21,472 nucleotides of DNA. It comes from Competibacteraceae bacterium UBA2792. Its GTDB lineage: Bacteria; Pseudomonadota; Gammaproteobacteria; Competibacterales; Competibacteraceae. Where the stretch lies: assembly GCA_002352125.1 (NCBI GenBank), contig DEHU01000050.1:10401-31872 (forward strand), in the 5' to 3' direction. Below the pieces are notes generated by a model. The model saw only the letters and a list, made by a program, of their open reading frames with translations, searched no databases and was not told the origin of the DNA. This document shows positions 1 through 7,252 of the stretch, one piece after another (within the stretch, counting starts at the first letter, position 1; the number at the start of each line of letters is the position of its first letter). The position numbers were made by a program, and so were the translations under genes.

Positions 1-204
1 GTCTGCGGCGGCTGGCAGATGGCGCGCACCGCCCAAGCAGCCCAACGCAAGCTACGAAGCGGCGAAGATCCGGCCTTCCACGAAGCCAAGCTGATCACCG
101 CTCGTTTCTATGCCGAGCATATCCTGCCTAAAGCTGGCGCCCTGCGCGATTCGGTCAAAAACGGCGGCATTTCGATCATGGCGTTAGCCGAAGAACAGTT
201 TTAG
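1..204 (+). CDS. Acyl-CoA dehydrogenase, C-terminal fragment (5' end outside window)
   Basis: The reading frame is open from the first base and ends at TAG 202-204, leaving the last 67 residues of a protein cut by the window edge. The visible part is a helical tail with the pattern KLITARFYAEHILP followed by a short Ala/Leu-rich end. This resembles the extra C-terminal domain found on many proteobacterial FadE-like acyl-CoA dehydrogenases, which oxidise acyl-CoA to enoyl-CoA using FAD. No catalytic residue falls in the fragment, so substrate chain length cannot be judged. An internal ATG at position 19 is not the true start, because the similarity continues upstream of it. A perfect hairpin lies just downstream, and the next gene converges on this one. 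The family call is fairly sure; the exact subfamily is not. Confidence 0.75.
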   Translation, partial: VCGGWQMARTAQAAQRKLRSGEDPAFHEAKLITARFYAEHILPKAGALRDSVKNGGISIMALAEEQF

Positions 205-215
205 TGCCCGCACGC

Positions 216-244
216 AACCCCTCTCCCGGCGCGGGAGAGGGGTT
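216..244. terminator. Perfect 13-bp hairpin between convergent genes
   Basis: Positions 216-228 (AACCCCTCTCCCG) pair perfectly with 232-244, leaving a 3-nt loop. It sits between the stop of the acyl-CoA dehydrogenase fragment (204) and the stop of the convergent regulator (280), where a shared terminator is expected. Neither strand has a T-tract after the stem, so it is not a canonical intrinsic terminator. It may instead be a dispersed palindromic repeat that protects 3' ends. Confidence 0.6.
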
Positions 245-279
245 GGAGCGAAGGTTCCTTGAGTTGCCCGATCCGGCGA

Positions 280-1737
280 TCACTTTTTTTGCAAGCGCTT
301 GCTGACGGCCTGTTGGAAAATTCCCAGCAGCTTGGCCGCGGCCGACTGATTGCCGTTACATCGGCGCAACGCTTCGTCGACGAGCAGCGCCGTAGCCTGT
401 TTCAGGGTGGGCAGCGCCGCCGCAAAACGGACGGGTACCTTCGCGTCGAAAGCGTTAACGGATACTGCTTCTGCCTCAAAATGCGGCTTCGGCGGCTCGT
501 GGAAAGCCGCAGACTGTTGCTCTCCTTGCTGCTGTTGAGCGATGTACCGTTCGAATGGCTCCACCGATAGCGTTCTGCCGCTGCTGCGGCTCGCCGCATC
601 GAATACCATCGCGTGCAACTCGCGGATGTTGCCGGGAAAAGAATAACTCGCCAACAATCCCCGCAACTTTTCCGATACCTGTGGCTTGGGTCGATCGAGC
701 CGAGACGCTGCCGCAGCCAGAAAATGATCGACCAGCAACGGCAAATCGTCCAGCCGCTCGCGCAGCGGCGGCAGATGGAGATGATGAGTGCGGAACCGGA
801 AATTGAGATCCTTGCGAAATTCTCCCTGTTTGACCAACTCCCAAAGATCCCGGTTGGTCGCAGAAACGATCCGCGCGGTACCGCGCTTGGGTCGATCTTG
901 CCCTAACGGAAAATAGTCGCCTTCCTGCAGCAGGCGCAGCAGTTTGGCTTGCGAAGCCAAGGTCAAATCGCCGATTTCGTCCAGAAACAGCGTACCGCTG
1001 GCCGCTTGCTCGACCAACCCCGCTCGCGCTCGCTCGGCACCGGTAAATGCGCCCTTGGCGTGCCCGAACAAGGTGTCCGAAAAGACGTTATCGTCCAGTC
1101 CGGCTACGTTGACCGAGACCAGAGCACCCCGACGATTGCTCAGCGCGTGGATGGCCCGGGCGAACAAGTCCTTGCCGACGCCAGTTTCGCCGGTAATCAG
1201 CACCGGTTCGGCGGTCTGCGCGACGGCCTCCGCGTACCGAAACAGCAAATGCATCTGGGAATTGCCGGTCACGATTCCGGCAAAAGCCTCCGGTCTGCTC
1301 AAGCCCGGCGCGATAACTTGCTGCTTGAGGGCCAGGTTCTCCTGCTGAAGATCCTGAAAAGCCAGCGCATTTTTGACGACGGTGGACAACCGGCCAAACT
1401 CGATGGGTTTGGTCATATAGTCGAAAGCCCCTTCCTTGATACAGCGCACCGCCGTATCGACATCCTCGGTGGCGGTGAGAATCACCACCAAAGTCCCCGG
1501 ATATTCCCGGGAAATGGCGCGCAGTAGATCCTCTCCGCTAACCTCGGGCATCACCAGATCCAGAAAAACGATCCCAGCCGGCTGCCGGGCGAGCAGCTCC
1601 ATCACTCGGCGGCCGTCCAAGCAGGAAAGAACATTGTTCAAACCAGCTTTTTTTAAGGCTACCTCGGTCAGTCGTACGCTCATCTTATCGTCGTCGACGA
1701 CCAAGATTGGCCTCGTGGGATAAAGGGTCTGTTTCAT
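280..1737 (-). CDS. Sigma-54-dependent response regulator (REC-AAA+-Fis HTH)
   Basis: The 485-aa product has the NtrC-family architecture. An N-terminal receiver domain (about residues 9-125) has acidic D15/D16, phospho-acceptor D60, T88 and K110. The AAA+ domain has Walker A GETGVGKD (183-190), an intact GAFTGA loop (229-234) and Walker B LFLDEIGD (251-258). The last 40 residues form a Fis-type helix-turn-helix containing NQSAAAKLLGI. An intact GAFTGA means it should contact sigma-54 and activate -24/-12 promoters. A Gln-rich linker of about 60 residues separates the ATPase from the HTH. I chose ATG 1737 because REC homology starts 10 residues later; in-frame ATGs at 1761 and 1824 are possible and would add non-conserved sequence. 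No histidine kinase lies in the window, so it is an orphan here. It is divergent from the ATPase-HDOD pair, which makes that pair a plausible target. Confidence 0.9.
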   Translation of the reverse strand: MKQTLYPTRPILVVDDDKMSVRLTEVALKKAGLNNVLSCLDGRRVMELLARQPAGIVFLDLVMPEVSGEDLLRAISREYPGTLVVILTATEDVDTAVRCIKEGAFDYMTKPIEFGRLSTVVKNALAFQDLQQENLALKQQVIAPGLSRPEAFAGIVTGNSQMHLLFRYAEAVAQTAEPVLITGETGVGKDLFARAIHALSNRRGALVSVNVAGLDDNVFSDTLFGHAKGAFTGAERARAGLVEQAASGTLFLDEIGDLTLASQAKLLRLLQEGDYFPLGQDRPKRGTARIVSATNRDLWELVKQGEFRKDLNFRFRTHHLHLPPLRERLDDLPLLVDHFLAAAASRLDRPKPQVSEKLRGLLASYSFPGNIRELHAMVFDAASRSSGRTLSVEPFERYIAQQQQGEQQSAAFHEPPKPHFEAEAVSVNAFDAKVPVRFAAALPTLKQATALLVDEALRRCNGNQSAAAKLLGIFQQAVSKRLQKK

Positions 1738-2378
1738 AAGCCTCGCGGTGTCGGAAACCATGCTGTGAGCGGTAGAAGAAATTACAGCCGCACGGGTTTC
1801 GAAGGTCAACAAAATACGCTGCATCTCGCGAGTGCAGGGCGATTTTCCCTGAACCTGCGGCGTCCGTCTCAAATTCCGGCTCATGGCATCACCGGCCTAC
1901 AACGTTCGCCAGCGAAGCTGAAAAGCGAGTATCGCCGTTCCTCGGATGTGCTTCCTATCGCGAGGTTACAGTTTTTCAAACGCGTAAAATCGGTATGTGA
2001 CATTGCTTTGCTTTGTTCTATGCACATCATATAACGTCTTTGTCGAAGTGCGCCTCGGATGCGAACCGCGCCGCTTCGATGGCGGTATATAGATGGGCAA
2101 TAAATTGATCTTGAAAGCGATTTCGTCAATCTGACCGATACTGTTGGCCATCTTACGACCACTGGAATCACACAGAGCCCGCCGTTTTTTTGCTCTATCG
2201 TTTCCAGCACAGACCAACTCGTTCAGAGCACTTTACATTTAGCAAATGCCATTCCAATCGCGAAAATAAGATAACACATTAATTATTATTAATTTTTTTA
2301 AAAAAACTGAACAACTCAAACGATCCGTCTTACAATATAAAATGTAGTATTTTCAGCTAAATTATTTTTTTTAAAAAA

Positions 2379-2391
2379 AATCATATCCTTA
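2379..2391 (+). promoter_or_regulatory. Possible IHF binding site
   Basis: The sequence AATCATATCCTTA differs at one position from the IHF consensus WATCAANNNNTTR. A T8A8 tract lies immediately 5' of it (2365-2380), matching the A/T tract that often flanks strong IHF sites. In a divergent region next to a sigma-54 activator gene, a DNA-bending site would make sense. In AT-rich DNA such a match can also arise by chance. Confidence 0.35.
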
Positions 2392-2532
2392 TTATCTACA
2401 ACAAAAAAATAATGACAACAATAAAAATTGTAACAACCGATAGTATTCCCGTCCCCGTTTCCTATAGGATCAATTGCGATCAAGCGGGATAATGGTATCG
2501 AATGCCAACTTTGTCGTTGCCGCTACCGGAGC

Positions 2533-2539
2533 AGGAGGT
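2533..2539 (+). promoter_or_regulatory. Strong Shine-Dalgarno that fixes a GTG start
   Basis: AGGAGGT ends 8 nt before the GTG at 2548. It is a near-perfect anti-16S match and is the main reason for choosing GTG over later codons. An upstream ATG at 2502 is in another frame. Confidence 0.8.
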
Positions 2540-2547
2540 CAACTACC

Positions 2548-4617
2548 GTGCCAGCTTCACTCTTCCGATACCTGGCTTACCCCGCCGAAACCCAAGGGTT
2601 GAGCGCTGCGCCCGCACGGCCCACGGAATCCGGCACCGGCGATCGGCCTATCGTTCGTGGCGAGCCAGCAACGACAGCGACCGCTGCGGTTCGAACACCG
2701 CCTACCGCTGACCAGACGACCCAACCGACCAAGACCGCCAGCATCACCGACAGCGGTTTGGAAATCGCTAGATTTCTGATCGAGGACGGCGTCATCACCG
2801 AAGAGCAGTTGATTTACGCCATGCGGGTCCGCGCCAAACTCTCTTCGGAAAAACCGCTGCTGAGCGTTCTGAACGAAATCGGCTACGTCAGCCCGGAACA
2901 GCAGCGCACCACCCTACGCAAACATCGCGTTTCGGTCCGGATCGGCGCTCTTTTGGTAGAACTGGGCCATCTGCGAGAACAGGATCTTCGCGCGGCGTTG
3001 GCGCTGCAACGGGAATCGGGGAGCGGCAACAAGCTAGGCGACATCCTGCTGGAAAACCATTTCATCGCGGAAAACAAACTCATCGAGGTTCTCGCCGATC
3101 AGTTGGGCTTTCCTCAGATCGCGCCAGAACTGGGCGACATAGATCGGAGATTGCTGGAAAAAGCAAACCCAAACTGGTACTTGCAGCGGCATTTACTCCC
3201 GATCCGCGCCGAAAACGACCGGGTTTTGGTCGCGTTTGCCGATCCGTTAGACCAGCGCGCCCGCCAGGAAGCCGAGCGGCTATTCGGATTGAATCTGGTG
3301 CCGCTGATCGCCAGCAAGCGCGCCATTCGCGAAACGCTCGAAATCTACAAGCGGCACGCGCAAAATCTCGCGGCGCCGATCGTTCAAACCGACGAAACTA
3401 CCCACGTCGTCGAGCTGGTCAACACCTTGTTCCTGGATGCCATGCACGCCCGAGCCAGCGACATCCACATCGAGCCGATGAAGGATCAAGTGCGCATCCG
3501 TTTCCGTTGCGACGGCGTCCTGAGCGTTTACAAAAACGTCGACAAAAAACTGGCGCCCCTGTTGTCGAACCGCCTCAAGATTTTGGCCAAGGCCGATATC
3601 GCCGAACGGCGCCGCCATCAGGATGGCCACATCGGCTTCGAAGACCCGAAAACCGGCCGTCAAATCGATATCCGGGTTTCGGTCTACGTCACCATTTATG
3701 GCGAAAAGATCGTGCTGCGCCTGCTGCGCAAGGCTCAACTGGTACCGCTCGATCAGATCGGCATGTTTCCTCGCACTCTGAGCCGGTTCTACGAAGATGC
3801 CCTCGACTTGCCAAGCGGCATCGTCCTGATCACCGGCCCGACCGGCACCGGTAAGACCACGACCCTCTACAGTTGCGTGAACCACCTCAACAGCATCGAC
3901 CGCTGCATCGCCACGGTCGAAGATCCGGTGGAATACGTGATCGAAGGCATCGCGCAGTGCTCGCTCAACCCCAAAATCGACGTGACCTTCGAAACCACGC
4001 TACCCCATATCATGCGACAGGACCCGGACGTGATCGTGCTGGGCGAAATCCGCGATCGCTTTTCGGCGGAGGTGGCTATCCAGGCCGCCTTGACCGGTCA
4101 CAAAGTTTTGACCACGTTCCACACCGAAGACACCATCGGTGGCCTGTTGCGGCTGATGAACATGGATATCGAGACTTTTCTGATCTCTTCCACCGTGGTC
4201 TCGGTGCTGGCGCAGCGATTGTTGCGCCGAGTTTGCCCGAACTGTGCCGAACCTTATCAACCCAACAGCACCGAACTGCAACGATTGGGTTATAAACACC
4301 ACGATCTGGAAGGTTCCGAGTTCAAGCAGGGGCGCGGTTGCGCCGCGTGCCGCCACACCGGCTATCAGGGCCGCATCGGCGTTTTCGAGCTGCTCGTCTT
4401 GAACGTGATGGTCAAAGACGCCATCCTGCAAAAATGCACGTCCCACGAAATTCGCCGCATCAGTCTGGAAACCTCCGGCATGGTGACTCTGCTGGAGGAC
4501 GGTTTGGCCAAAGCGGCGCGCGGCGAAACCACGCTGGCCGAGGTGTTTCGTTATCTACCCCGTCTCGACAAACCCCGGTCATTGAACGAAATCAAACGCT
4601 TGGTAGGCATCACATGA
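2548..4617 (+). CDS. GspE/PilB-family secretion ATPase with tandem MshEN-like N-terminus
   Basis: The 689-aa product is a type II secretion / type IV pilus assembly-type ATPase. The core is complete: Asp box SDIHIEP (304-310), Walker A GPTGTGKT (430-437), Walker B DVIVLGEIRD (494-503, with E500), His box TGHKVLTTFHTED (516-528), and a four-cysteine zinc site (C563, C566, C598, C601). Residues 131-185 hold two 24-residue halves beginning RIG and KLG and ending in Gln. This matches the MshEN fold, which binds c-di-GMP in MshE-like ATPases. Residues 71-127 look like a second, degenerate copy. The first 65 residues are low-complexity and rich in Thr, Ala and Pro. No pilin, pilus platform or secretin gene is nearby, so its machine is unknown. 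It overlaps the next gene by 4 bp (ATGA). Binding of c-di-GMP is an inference from the motif only. Confidence 0.9.
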   Translation: MPASLFRYLAYPAETQGLSAAPARPTESGTGDRPIVRGEPATTATAAVRTPPTADQTTQPTKTASITDSGLEIARFLIEDGVITEEQLIYAMRVRAKLSSEKPLLSVLNEIGYVSPEQQRTTLRKHRVSVRIGALLVELGHLREQDLRAALALQRESGSGNKLGDILLENHFIAENKLIEVLADQLGFPQIAPELGDIDRRLLEKANPNWYLQRHLLPIRAENDRVLVAFADPLDQRARQEAERLFGLNLVPLIASKRAIRETLEIYKRHAQNLAAPIVQTDETTHVVELVNTLFLDAMHARASDIHIEPMKDQVRIRFRCDGVLSVYKNVDKKLAPLLSNRLKILAKADIAERRRHQDGHIGFEDPKTGRQIDIRVSVYVTIYGEKIVLRLLRKAQLVPLDQIGMFPRTLSRFYEDALDLPSGIVLITGPTGTGKTTTLYSCVNHLNSIDRCIATVEDPVEYVIEGIAQCSLNPKIDVTFETTLPHIMRQDPDVIVLGEIRDRFSAEVAIQAALTGHKVLTTFHTEDTIGGLLRLMNMDIETFLISSTVVSVLAQRLLRRVCPNCAEPYQPNSTELQRLGYKHHDLEGSEFKQGRGCAACRHTGYQGRIGVFELLVLNVMVKDAILQKCTSHEIRRISLETSGMVTLLEDGLAKAARGETTLAEVFRYLPRLDKPRSLNEIKRLVGIT

Positions 4618-5468
4618 CAGCTCGCGACCAATCGCTCCACGATCTGATCGTGCAAACCATCGCCTCCCGCGAGATCAGCTTGCCGGTCTTCAATCCCGTC
4701 GCCCTGCGCTTGCAGCGGATTCTGCACAGCGACGCCACCCAGATCGCCGACATCGAGACCATGATCGTCGAGGATCAAGCTCTGGCCAGCCAAATATTAC
4801 GGGTTGCCAACGCGGCCTTTTACAAAGGCTTGCAGCAGATCACGACGATTCGCAAAGCCATTATCCGCCTGGGCGTCCAACAAGTTGCCAACCTGGCGAT
4901 GGTCGTCGCCCAACAACAGATGTACCAAAAAACCGGCGACGCATTCCTCGGTTATCGGGAAAAACTGTGGCGACACGCCTTCGTCTCGGCCGTGGGTTGC
5001 AAATGGTTAGCCGAGCGCTGCGGCTATCGCAGCGAGGCGGAAACCGCCTTTTTGGCCGGTCTTCTACACAATATCGGCCAGTTGGCGCTACTCAAAATCA
5101 TCGAGGACTTGCGCGCTGCCAACGCCATCGGCGCCAACTTGCCGGAAACCTTGATCGTCGAAATTCTGGATAGCGATATGCACACGCAGCAAGGCCACGC
5201 GCTCGCCAAGAAATGGAATCTGCCGGACGAATATTGCGCGGTGGTGCGCGATCATCATCAAGAACCGTGCGACGCCAACAATATCCTGCTGCTCTTTGTG
5301 CGGCTGGTGGATCAAACCTGCGAAAAGATCGGTGTTGGTTTACACGGCGACCCCCATATCGCGCTGGCGGCCACGCCGGAGGCGCAAAGTTTGGGATTGA
5401 GCGAAGTCGCGCTGGCCGAACTGGAAATCTTGCTCGAAGACAATGCGGCAATGGCCAGTCAGGTTTAA
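4614..5468 (+). CDS. HDOD-domain signalling protein
   Basis: The 284-aa product is almost entirely an HDOD domain, a family related to HD phosphohydrolases but generally lacking the metal-binding residues and used as a signalling scaffold. Typical signatures are visible: a Pro-rich start (about 21-30), DQALASQILRVANAAFY (54-70), IRKAIIRLGVQQVANLA (79-95), GLLHNIGQL (149-157) and DHHQEP (213-218). The HD pair reads His-Asn (H152-N153), so phosphodiesterase activity is unlikely. The start ATG overlaps the stop of the ATPase gene (ATGA), implying translational coupling and a joint role. The frame stays open far upstream inside the ATPase gene, but that part is not homologous. Stand-alone HDOD proteins can take part in c-di-GMP, motility or stress signalling; the role here is not known. 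Confidence 0.88.
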   Translation: MTARDQSLHDLIVQTIASREISLPVFNPVALRLQRILHSDATQIADIETMIVEDQALASQILRVANAAFYKGLQQITTIRKAIIRLGVQQVANLAMVVAQQQMYQKTGDAFLGYREKLWRHAFVSAVGCKWLAERCGYRSEAETAFLAGLLHNIGQLALLKIIEDLRAANAIGANLPETLIVEILDSDMHTQQGHALAKKWNLPDEYCAVVRDHHQEPCDANNILLLFVRLVDQTCEKIGVGLHGDPHIALAATPEAQSLGLSEVALAELEILLEDNAAMASQV

Positions 5469-5611
5469 GGATGGTCGTTGCGACAACCGAACGATAGCCG
5501 ATAAACCCCTACTTTGTTCGAGGCAAGCTCCTATACTTTCGAGATGAACGGCGCACAGCGCCTCGCTTCGCCCGCCTGCCACGGCCGCCCTCGAACCCAG
5601 GTATTTCCGCC

Positions 5612-7072
5612 ATGACCGAACTCACGACCCGCGAGCCCGAAGTCGCCACCCGCGACAGCCTGCTAAACCGCACCATGCAAAATCTCCGGGAGGCGTGGCG
5701 CGAAGTGGCCGATTGGCGAGGCGGCCTGCTGTCCACCACCCCCAGCCCCAATTTGCCCGACAAGGACGCCGAGGCGCTGAAAGCCCAGATGCGCGATTGT
5801 CTGGAAACGCGCGGCGGCGAAGTGTCGGCCCGCGCCCGGGCGGCCAATCTGGGACGGATTTATTTGTCGCTGAACGCCAAGGGCCGCAAGCGATTCCTCA
5901 AAATCCTGGCCACCGAGTTCGACATCGACCACAAAGCAGTGGACAAAGTGGTCGCTAAACTCCAACAGGCTGGCGACAAAGCCGAGGAGCGCGCCAAGGC
6001 CGAACGCGCCCTGCGCCAAGCGTTGCAACCGCCGCGAGGACGTTTGCTGGCGCAACTCAACGCGTTGCCCGAGGGCTTTCATTTTCTGGTGGATCTGCGC
6101 GCCGAACTGCTGGAATGGCGCAAGGACGATCCCGCGCTGGCGGCGCTGGAGCGGGATTTGCTGTCGCTGCTGGTGTCCTGGTTCGATGTCGGCTTTTTGG
6201 AATTGCGGCGCATCACCTGGGATTCGCCGGCATCGCTGCTGGAGAAAATGATCGCCTACGAAGCCGTGCATCCGATCAAGAGCTGGGACGATCTCAAGAA
6301 CCGGCTCAGTTCCGACCGGCGCTGTTTCGCTTTCTTCCATCCGCGCATGGCCAACGAACCGCTGATCATCGTTCAGGTCGCGCTGGTCCACGGCATCGCC
6401 GACAACGTCCACACCCTGCTAGACGAAGCGGCGCCAGTGCTCGATCCCAATACCGCTGACACCGCGATTTTTTATTCGATCTCGAACGCCCACGAGGGCT
6501 TGGCCGGCATCAGTTTCGGCAACTTCTTGATCAAGCGAGTGGTGGATGAATTGATCACCGAGTTCAAGAACCTCAAAACTTTCGCCACCTTGTCTCCGAT
6601 TCCCGGCTTTCGCAACTGGCTGGACGGCAAACTGAACGAACCGGGCAAAGATGCCGAGGCGGAGTTGCTGACTCCAGCAGACCGCAAGGCGCTCGCTACC
6701 GTCGCCGGTACCGGTGCCGAGCCGGTTTCGCTGAAGACTTTATTGCAAGCGTCCGATTGGACAGAGAAACCAGAGTTGGCCAAAGCCTTGAAACATCCCT
6801 TGCAGCGGTTGTGCGCCCGCTATCTGGCCAAGGAAAAACGCGAAAGCGGAACCGCCTACGACCGGGTCGCTCACTTCCACCTCTCGAACGGCTCGCGGAT
6901 CGAACGACTGAATTGGCTGGCCGATACTTCATCCAAAGGTATGGGCCAGTCGGTGGGAATGATGGTGAATTATCTCTACAAACTCGACGACATTGAAGCC
7001 AATCACGAGGCGTATCGGGGCGAAGGCAAGGTGATGACCTCATCGACGATTCGGTCGTTGTTGAAAGGCTGA
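5612..7072 (+). CDS. Malonyl-CoA decarboxylase
   Basis: The 486-aa protein matches the malonyl-CoA decarboxylase family (MLYCD/MatA type), which converts malonyl-CoA to acetyl-CoA and CO2. A helical N-terminal domain (about 1-190) is followed by the GNAT-like catalytic domain. The key family block IFYSISNAHEGLAGISFGNF (286-305) contains the candidate catalytic Ser (S289 or S291). The second block HFHLSNG (421-427) carries H423, followed by LNWLADTS and GMMVNYLY, all conserved with the human enzyme. The ATG at 5612 has an AGG about 10 nt upstream and gives the usual bacterial length. A 143-bp gap separates it from the HDOD gene, so it may have its own promoter; a TATACT hexamer at 5532-5537 is a -10 candidate without a clear -35. 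In this organism it would degrade malonyl-CoA or allow malonate use. No malonyl-CoA synthetase (matB) or transporter is adjacent. Confidence 0.92.
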   Translation: MTELTTREPEVATRDSLLNRTMQNLREAWREVADWRGGLLSTTPSPNLPDKDAEALKAQMRDCLETRGGEVSARARAANLGRIYLSLNAKGRKRFLKILATEFDIDHKAVDKVVAKLQQAGDKAEERAKAERALRQALQPPRGRLLAQLNALPEGFHFLVDLRAELLEWRKDDPALAALERDLLSLLVSWFDVGFLELRRITWDSPASLLEKMIAYEAVHPIKSWDDLKNRLSSDRRCFAFFHPRMANEPLIIVQVALVHGIADNVHTLLDEAAPVLDPNTADTAIFYSISNAHEGLAGISFGNFLIKRVVDELITEFKNLKTFATLSPIPGFRNWLDGKLNEPGKDAEAELLTPADRKALATVAGTGAEPVSLKTLLQASDWTEKPELAKALKHPLQRLCARYLAKEKRESGTAYDRVAHFHLSNGSRIERLNWLADTSSKGMGQSVGMMVNYLYKLDDIEANHEAYRGEGKVMTSSTIRSLLKG

Positions 7073-7252
7073 ACCAAGAAACTTCGATAGCTAATCCTAT
7101 CAAAGCGCACCGAATTAACACTGGCTATACTTCAAAGTCATCGATTAGCCAACAAAATCAAAAGCCGCCAGCACGCAGGAAGAGATAAATCCTAACGCGA
7201 TCCCCTACGCAAACACTCCAACCCGCTCGATCATCCGCTCTGGAGTAAAACC
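7073..7252. other. Intergenic region before the lipase gene
   Basis: These 180 bp contain a possible -10 (TATACT, 7126-7131) lacking a good -35. The -10 lies between inverted 7-bp arms GCTAATC (7090-7096) and GATTAGC (7143-7149). The arms could be operator halves or chance. No gene is seen. Confidence 0.3.

Larger units (their letters stand above)
1738..2547. other. Long divergent intergenic region with AT-rich block
   Basis: About 810 bp separate the regulator start from the GTG of the ATPase gene. The first half (1738-2220) has ordinary composition and only short unconvincing reading frames. From about 2220 to 2450 it becomes strongly AT-rich, with a T7A7 tract (2293-2306) and a T8A8 tract (2365-2380). 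Two direct copies of GATCAA, 10 bp apart, lie at about 2468-2483. I found no convincing tRNA, small RNA or sigma-54 promoter (GG-N10-GC) upstream of the ATPase gene. The region most likely carries the control sites of both divergent units. Confidence 0.6.

Noticed and set aside
1881..2210. 109-codon minus-strand open frame upstream of the regulator
   Set aside because: No homology pattern, no good ribosome binding site and unusual composition; it looks like chance in the intergenic region.
2468..2483. Two GATCAA copies 10 bp apart as an operator
   Set aside because: Two six-base copies are too few to claim a binding site; noted only in the intergenic description.
2440..2547. A sigma-54 promoter upstream of the ATPase gene
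   Set aside because: TTGC and TGCC elements at 2474 and 2503 have GG at the wrong distance (7-8 nt instead of 10), so no -24/-12 site was called.
4338..4613. N-terminal extension of the HDOD protein inside the ATPase gene
   Set aside because: The extension is rich in Arg and Pro, is off-frame to a conserved ATPase, and the HDOD homology begins after ATG 4614.
5514..5537. TTGTTC and TATACT as a promoter for malonyl-CoA decarboxylase
   Set aside because: The spacing is 12 bp, too short for a sigma-70 promoter; only the -10 hexamer was mentioned as a candidate.
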